The position numbers and the translations under genes are program-made. From DATLLN01 sp963797175 (lineage in GTDB: Bacteria; Actinomycetota; Thermoleophilia; Gaiellales; JAICJC01), in NCBI GenBank assembly GCA_963797175.1, contig CAWCOL010000009.1:620001-684000 (forward strand): a stretch of DNA of 64,000 bases, read 5' to 3'. The notes beneath the pieces were generated by a model. The model was given only the letters and a program-made list of their open reading frames with translations, was not told the DNA's origin and did not search any database. Shown piece after piece: positions 59,709 to 64,000 of this stretch (position 1 is its first letter; each line of letters begins with the position of its first letter).

Positions 59709-61493
59709 TCAGCCCGACACCACATCGCCCGGTGCGTACGTGTTCAGCAGCACGTTGAACGCTGCCACAGCGCCATTGGCACCCGTGGCGAACCGCGCCG
59801 TGCGACCGTCGGCAGACACCACCGACGGCCCGCCGATGACGGTCGCCGTCGTGCCGCGGATCTCGATCGCGGAGTTGGCGCTGATGCCGAGCGCAATTGT
59901 GTCCGGATGCGCGCACGTCAATCCGTAGAGCCTGCCCCACCGGTGGTCCACGGTCAGCCGCGGCTCGAGCGCCACGCCGGGCAGGATCGCGAGGCCGGAG
60001 CGCACCTTCACGACCCCGGCACGGAAGCTCGCAACCGCCCCGGCCTCGATCGTCGACGGCACCGGCTCGGCGATGGCGGAGTACCACCGGCCGGCGGCGG
60101 CGGTCATCGCCCGATCGGTCATCACGACCGGTGCATGCGCGATCGCCGTCTGCACGAACGACCGAAACTTGGTGTCGCGCAGCGGACCCGCCAGCGCCGC
60201 CTGGTCGCCACCGGCGAACAGCACACCGGCGGCACCCGCCAGGTCGGACGTGGCGAGAGCATGCGGGCGGTAGACGATCTGGTCGATCTCTCCGCTCCAG
60301 CCTGCGGCGGCCGCGGCCTCTGCGTAGAGCTGCGCGTCGTGGCTGGACGCCTCCGTGCTCGGATAGCCCGCGAACACCTCGACGATTCGCGAGCCGCCGC
60401 CGGACGAGGCACGGTCGACGAACTCGCGCATCACCGCGCCGGTGGCGTCGTCGATGACGCCACCGCCCAGCACCAGGACGCCCGGACCCGGGGCGTGGAG
60501 CAGGCCGTCCGGCCAGGGCCCCGGCGGTCGGTGCTCCTCGGCCCGACCGTCGCTGAACGGCATCCGGGCCGAGACGTCAAAGGAGAACGGACCGGCGGGG
60601 ACCAGGTGGGTCAGCAGGTTGCGCGCCGACAGCGTGTCGTTCGGGCCGCGCCAGGAATACGTCGCGCCGGCGGTCTCGCCGTCCACGACAGCGACCGAGG
60701 AATCACCGAACACGCCCGACAGGCGGGTGTCCCCGATCAGGCGCACCCCGGTTCCGAGATCCACCCCGACACCCAGCGCGCTCGGACCAGCACCGCGGTC
60801 GCCCGATTGCGCCACCACGTTCAGCAGCCGTCCGAGCCTCCCCATCTCGTAGAAGTGCTGGTCGAGGATGGTGGCTGTCGATCCGAAGCTGAGCCCGCGC
60901 TCAAGATCGCGGCCATCCCCCCACCAGACCAGCACCGACCCCAGCTCGAGCGCGTTCTCCGGACGGCCGGCCTCGGTGAACCCCGCGATCATGCTGCGCG
61001 ACTGGACGGCGTCCCCGGCGCTGGTGCCGCCGAACACCACGCCGCGGCGGTACGCGGCCGCCATCGCCGTCTCGAGCAGCGTGCCGGCGATCGTCTCCAT
61101 CGCCAGATCCTGGTCGCCGCCGAGGATGAAGACAGCGTCGACGGCTGCATCCTCGAACCGCGCCGCGTGGCCGGGGTGCTGGGCGTCGGCTCGGGTGAAG
61201 ATCGGCAAGAGCGTCGCCGAACACCCACGCAACCCGGGGTCGTCGGCCACCACCGCCCTGCAGGCCGAGACGACCTGATCGGTGCGCTGCTGGGCGAGCC
61301 GGGAGTTCGCGGCGATCGAGGGTGTGGTGCCGTACGCCGACGGAACGACGAGGATGTCCAGCGTCGGCCCCGACGACTGCTCCGCGGCGACGCGCGCGAA
61401 CCCCTCCAGGGAGTCGGCGCTGTAGTCACCGCCGATCGGCACCAGGGTGCCCGGTCTTGACGGCATGTTGGAGATCGCCCGGGAACTGGACAT
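59709..61493 (-). CDS. Tandem peptidase S51 (cyanophycinase-like) protein
   Basis: About 594 residues from ATG 61493; alternatives at 61511 and 61466 exist. Two S51-type glutamine-amidotransferase-like domains follow each other. The first has PGTLVPIGGDYSADS, FILGGDQDLA and the nucleophile-elbow FGGTSAGDAVQS (Ser), so it looks active. The second has VLVLGGGVIDDATGA and LFAGGDQAALAGPL but only TDRAMTAAAGRWYS at the elbow, so it lacks the Ser. A long C-terminal beta region follows. Cyanophycinase-type proteins hydrolyse beta-linked aspartyl-peptides; specificity is not known here. Confidence 0.75.
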   Translation of the reverse strand: MSSSRAISNMPSRPGTLVPIGGDYSADSLEGFARVAAEQSSGPTLDILVVPSAYGTTPSIAANSRLAQQRTDQVVSACRAVVADDPGLRGCSATLLPIFTRADAQHPGHAARFEDAAVDAVFILGGDQDLAMETIAGTLLETAMAAAYRRGVVFGGTSAGDAVQSRSMIAGFTEAGRPENALELGSVLVWWGDGRDLERGLSFGSTATILDQHFYEMGRLGRLLNVVAQSGDRGAGPSALGVGVDLGTGVRLIGDTRLSGVFGDSSVAVVDGETAGATYSWRGPNDTLSARNLLTHLVPAGPFSFDVSARMPFSDGRAEEHRPPGPWPDGLLHAPGPGVLVLGGGVIDDATGAVMREFVDRASSGGGSRIVEVFAGYPSTEASSHDAQLYAEAAAAAGWSGEIDQIVYRPHALATSDLAGAAGVLFAGGDQAALAGPLRDTKFRSFVQTAIAHAPVVMTDRAMTAAAGRWYSAIAEPVPSTIEAGAVASFRAGVVKVRSGLAILPGVALEPRLTVDHRWGRLYGLTCAHPDTIALGISANSAIEIRGTTATVIGGPSVVSADGRTARFATGANGAVAAFNVLLNTYAPGDVVSG

Positions 61494-61723
61494 GTTCTGC
61501 GGCAGCCTCACCTAGGGTTCCGGCAAGGACGACAGCGCCGGGCATCGCAGCGCACCTGAGCTGACATATCCGCCCGGCCCGCTCCAGCCGTCCTGACCTC
61601 GCCGTCGCCGTCCGCGCACATCCTGCGCGGCGCCGCGGCGCGGTTGCCCAGCCCTCGCATCGTGCGGGGGGAAGCTCCTGTGGGAGAGAACCAGTCCGAC
61701 GTACCATCGCAATCACCGCAGCA

Positions 61724-62260
61724 ATGACGCTCGCGCTGTGGGCGGGAACCGCCTCCGGCGCGAGCGCTGACCAGCCATCGACTCCGTCCGCGACCACCAC
61801 GTTCCACGGCCCGATCGTGGACAAGGTGCATGCGCGGGTCCGCCGAGCGAACCACTACCGCGCGTTGATGCTCCAGCCGAAGCTGCGCTACGGCTCCGGC
61901 GCCGAGCATGCTTCGCGGTACTCGGCCCGGCTCGCCATCCTGCGCAACTGGCGGCACCGGGCCGCCATCGCCTCGCGCACCTACCACCGTCTGTACGGCT
62001 ACGGCGTATGGGACCAGCTCGCACTGTGCGAGACCGGCGGGCGTTGGGACTGGGGTTCGCAGTACACCAACCCGACGTTCGAAGGCGGCATCGGCTTCTA
62101 CCACGGTACCTGGCTTGCCTACCGGCCGGCCGGCTACCCCGAGCACGCCTACCAGGCCACCCGCGTCGAGCAGATCAACGTCGGCCGCCGGGTGCTGGCT
62201 GCCGCCGGGCCGAGCGCCTGGGGGTGCGGGGACACCGCCGGACTGTACGCCGGCGCGTAG
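61724..62260 (+). CDS. Resuscitation-promoting-factor-like transglycosylase
   Basis: At least 178 residues; ATG 61724 is inside what looks like the signal peptide. In-frame codons just upstream read VRRTIAITAAM before TLALWAGTASGASA, but the first plausible codon is GTC, not a start. GGGAGAGAA lies suitably upstream of it. The mature C-terminus is an Rpf-type lysozyme-like domain: YGVWDQLALCETGGRWDW with catalytic Glu 103, then SQYTNPTFEGGIGFYHGTW and VEQINVGRRVLAAAGPSAWG. Such proteins cut peptidoglycan and promote regrowth of dormant cells. Confidence 0.78.
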   Translation: MTLALWAGTASGASADQPSTPSATTTFHGPIVDKVHARVRRANHYRALMLQPKLRYGSGAEHASRYSARLAILRNWRHRAAIASRTYHRLYGYGVWDQLALCETGGRWDWGSQYTNPTFEGGIGFYHGTWLAYRPAGYPEHAYQATRVEQINVGRRVLAAAGPSAWGCGDTAGLYAGA

Positions 62261-62278
62261 ATCTCCGAAGACCTGCCG

Positions 62279-62314
62279 GAGTGGTGCACGGGCGGACGAT
62301 CCCGTGCACCACTC
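62279..62314. terminator. Intrinsic terminator-like hairpin
   Basis: GAGTGGTGCACGGG (62279-62292) and CCCGTGCACCACTC (62301-62314) pair perfectly over 14 bp, loop 8 bases. It separates the Rpf-like gene from the convergent SDR remnant. Confidence 0.7.
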
Positions 62315-62322
62315 GGCCAGGG

Positions 62323-62700
62323 TCAGTCGCCGGTGAAGCGAAACTCCGGCTGCCACGGGCCGGCTGCGTGGACGACCTCCCAGTAGCGCTCGGCGATGGG
62401 CTCAGGGTCGAAGGCCGTGCCGGCGATGATCTGCCCGGCGATCGTCAACGTCGCCACCCGGATGCCGTCCGGTCCCAGATCCGCCCCGAGCATCGTGGCC
62501 GCCGACCGGAGCGCGGCCTTGCCCAGCGAGACCGTCGCGAGGGCGGGATCGGGCGATCAGCGAACCCGCCCCCGGTGACGATGATGGTGCCGACCCCTGC
62601 TGCGCTCATCGCCGGGGCGGCGACCTGTGCGACGACGATCGCACCGATCACGTCCACCGCATACGCGGCCTGCAGATTGGCGGCGCTTGCGCCCCGGTTC
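62323..62700 (-). pseudogene. Truncated and frameshifted SDR remnant
   Basis: Only the C-terminal part of a short-chain dehydrogenase-like protein remains. NLQAAYAVDVIGAIVVAQVA and SAAGVGTIIVTGGGFADRP are in one frame. After a -1 shift near 62555 the protein continues PDPALATVSLGKAALRSAAT, LGPDGIRVATLTIAGQII and EFRFTGD to the stop at 62323. The N-terminal cofactor loop is missing, replaced directly by the end of the amidinotransferase gene, so a deletion has joined the two. Confidence 0.7.
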
Positions 62701-63640
62701 AGGCCGGATCGCGGCGCAGCGGCTGGCACATGCAGTGGACGCCGCCGCCGGCCAGCTGGAACTGGCTCATGTCCGGGTCGTAGACCGTCATCCCCAGCGC
62801 GCGGAGCTTGCCGTTCAACTCGGGTGCAGCCTCTGTAGACAACACCTTCTCGTTGCCGAGTGCGACGACGTTGCAGCCGAGCGCCATCGTCTCGCGGAAG
62901 CTGACCGGCACGATCTCGATGCGCTTGCCGCGCAGCCAGTCGACGATCTCCGGGTCGGTCGTGTCCAGGCAGACGGCGCACAGCTTCTCGGCGAGCATGC
63001 ACACCATCAGGTCGATGTGCACGTAGTACTCGTCGATCGGCGCGTAGCGCACCTCGATGCCCTCCGCCTCCATCCACCCGCCGACCTGGCGTGCGGCCAC
63101 CTCCTCGCCGCGGAGGCCGGTGTAGCCGATCAGCGCACAGCCGGGCTCGATCATGTTGAAGTCGCCGCCCTCGAAGTTCCCGGCGCTGACCAGATCGTAG
63201 ATCGGGATCCCGGCCTCCAGGTAGAAGCGCAGCACGTTCGCGTACTCGCCGCGCCTGCGCGGGTTGGCGAGCTGCGTCACCACGGCGCCGAACGGCGTCA
63301 TGAAATTCGAGTCACGCGCATAGACGGCGTAGGGCAGCTCGTCGCGCGCGCTCAGCAGATGAACCGCGACGCCGGCCTGCCGGTAGGCGTCCACCATCTC
63401 AGCGTGCTGGCGGAGGGCAAGGTCGCGGTCGAAGCGAAAGCCGCGGCGCAGGGTCTCACGCACCAGCGCGCTGTACTGCGCGTTCTCCTCGCCGAGCCAC
63501 CGGAAGGACTCCGGGCTGCCGAGCAGGACGTCCCGCAGCGCGCCGTACTCCGAGTCGATTCCCCAGCGGTCCGGTCGCGGCGAGCCGCCGCCGGGCTCTC
63601 GCGCCTGCAGCGGCGCCGTGTGCTCCAGGATCTGTTCCAC
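62699..63640 (-). CDS. Amidinotransferase/dimethylarginine-dimethylaminohydrolase-like enzyme
   Basis: 313 residues, GTG start with GGGAG six bases upstream. Penta-alpha/beta propeller family: YAVYARDSNFMTPFG, GNFEGGDFNMIEPG (guanidine-binding Glu/Asp), YYVHIDLMVCMLAEKL (His), and LAGGGVHCMCQPLRRDP with the nucleophile Cys 303. It should hydrolyse or transfer the amidino group of a guanidino compound such as arginine or dimethylarginine; exact substrate is unclear. Its stop lies at the edge of the SDR remnant. Confidence 0.85.
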   Translation of the reverse strand: MEQILEHTAPLQAREPGGGSPRPDRWGIDSEYGALRDVLLGSPESFRWLGEENAQYSALVRETLRRGFRFDRDLALRQHAEMVDAYRQAGVAVHLLSARDELPYAVYARDSNFMTPFGAVVTQLANPRRRGEYANVLRFYLEAGIPIYDLVSAGNFEGGDFNMIEPGCALIGYTGLRGEEVAARQVGGWMEAEGIEVRYAPIDEYYVHIDLMVCMLAEKLCAVCLDTTDPEIVDWLRGKRIEIVPVSFRETMALGCNVVALGNEKVLSTEAAPELNGKLRALGMTVYDPDMSQFQLAGGGVHCMCQPLRRDPA

Positions 63641-63709
63641 CGGTGCTCCCTTCGGCGAGCGGGCGGCGCGGACGACGGTCCACGCGCAGGTGCACCATCC
63701 TAGTCGGCG

Positions 63710-64000
63710 TCAGGACAGGACGGCTGCCTGCAACCCGAGGACGTTGTAGGCCGCCACCGGCCGCGAAAATCCTCGCAGGGCGACCTCGCCGACGGCTTCG
63801 GTCTTTGCGATCCCGTCAACCGACGTGTGCACTCGCTGGCTGACGAGAATCTGGCCCGGCCCGGCCTCCCCGCACAGCCGGGAGGCCATGTTCGTGACGC
63901 TCCCGATGGCGGCGTAGTCGAACCGGCCCTCGAATCCGACTCGCCCGAGCGTCGCGTGTCCCTGGGCGATGCCCACACCGAAATGGAGGTCGTGCCCCAG
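63710..64000 (-). CDS. Class III adenylate/guanylate cyclase domain protein, C-terminal part
   Basis: The gene begins beyond the right edge; about 96 residues are visible. LGHDLHFGVGIAQGHATLGR, then RFDYAAIGSVTNMASRLCGE (the D-x-x-x-x-G-x-x-V-N-x-A-x-R-L cyclase motif), ILVSQRVHTSVDG and RPVAAYNVLGL close the catalytic domain. Regulation and N-terminal domains are not visible. Confidence 0.85.
   Translation of the reverse strand: MGHDLHFGVGIAQGHATLGRVGFEGRFDYAAIGSVTNMASRLCGEAGPGQILVSQRVHTSVDGIAKTEAVGEVALRGFSRPVAAYNVLGLQAAVLS

Noticed and set aside
61570..61724. A ydaO (c-di-AMP) riboswitch before the Rpf-like gene
   Set aside because: Rpf genes often have one in Actinobacteria, but I could not find the conserved core elements in this leader.

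Overview
The window is a GC-rich stretch of an actinobacterial chromosome. It most likely comes from class Thermoleophilia (Solirubrobacterales/Gaiellales-like soil lineages). The best clue is the secreted protein at 33605-34417, whose N-terminus (MRLRRPTLTPSLVVSSLALF, then VALGGTGYAA) is a signature I know mainly from that class. Frequent GTG starts, Tat/lipobox lipoproteins, an Rpf-like lysozyme-fold protein and many leaderless-looking promoters agree with this. There are no rRNA genes, no CRISPR arrays and no recognisable transposases.

Layout. 1-9 kb: ferritin-like gene end, MMPL transporter, AAA-like ATPase behind a 15-bp repeat array, a PAP2/LPG-synthase fusion, small unknowns. 8.4-14.6 kb: a membrane-anchored Pro/Gly/Ser-rich protein and a 1852-residue secreted protein built from about 15 ASH-type (choice-of-anchor D) beta-domains. 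14.6-21 kb: PIG-V-like mannosyltransferase, tRNA-Ser(GCT), a spermidine-synthase-like membrane fusion, and an acyl-CoA pair (dienoyl-CoA-reductase-like SDR plus ADP-forming acyl-CoA synthetase). 21-25.8 kb: complete spermidine/putrescine-type ABC operon plus a VOC protein. 25.8-33.3 kb: acyl-CoA dehydrogenase, tRNA-Ser(CGA), Usp, a KaiC-like/HTH/cupin fusion, class-V aminotransferase, and an ArsR-SRPBCC-RibD operon. 33.4-34.7 kb: tRNA-Arg with an unusual GCG anticodon, followed by a small insert bounded by a copy of the tRNA 3' half. 34.8-45.1 kb: a DUF347-type membrane protein and an envelope-signalling cassette (lipoprotein, two ABC ATPases, MacB/FtsX-like permease, response regulator, histidine kinase). 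A secreted double beta-propeller gene diverges from it, and between them lie paired 11-bp direct repeats. 45.2-49.2 kb: FadR-type regulator and a 2-oxoacid (acetoin-like) dehydrogenase E1alpha-E1beta-E2 operon. 49.2-57.3 kb: a branched-chain-type ABC importer operon headed by a beta-hydroxyacid dehydrogenase, with a divergent LacI regulator and an M24 peptidase-like enzyme. 57.4-64 kb: NTF2-like protein, lipoprotein, luciferase-like monooxygenase, a double S51 (cyanophycinase-like) protein, an Rpf-like protein, a truncated SDR remnant, an amidinotransferase and the end of a class III cyclase.

Sequence integrity. Three genes between 48.0 and 53.7 kb (E2, livF and the ABC-importer binding protein) are broken by seven single-base shifts. 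All seven have the same sign (+1), and otherwise conserved protein runs on through neighbouring frames. A lipoprotein at 27.2 kb shows an eighth +1 shift. Systematic base-insertion errors or very recent decay explain this equally well from sequence alone.

Gene cooperation is clearest in five places: the Pot operon, the E1/E2 operon with its FadR-like operator, the Liv operon with its LacI regulator, the ArsR operon with its palindromic operator, and the two-component/ABC cassette, whose candidate response-regulator boxes sit at the same distance (9 bp) from both divergent -10 elements.
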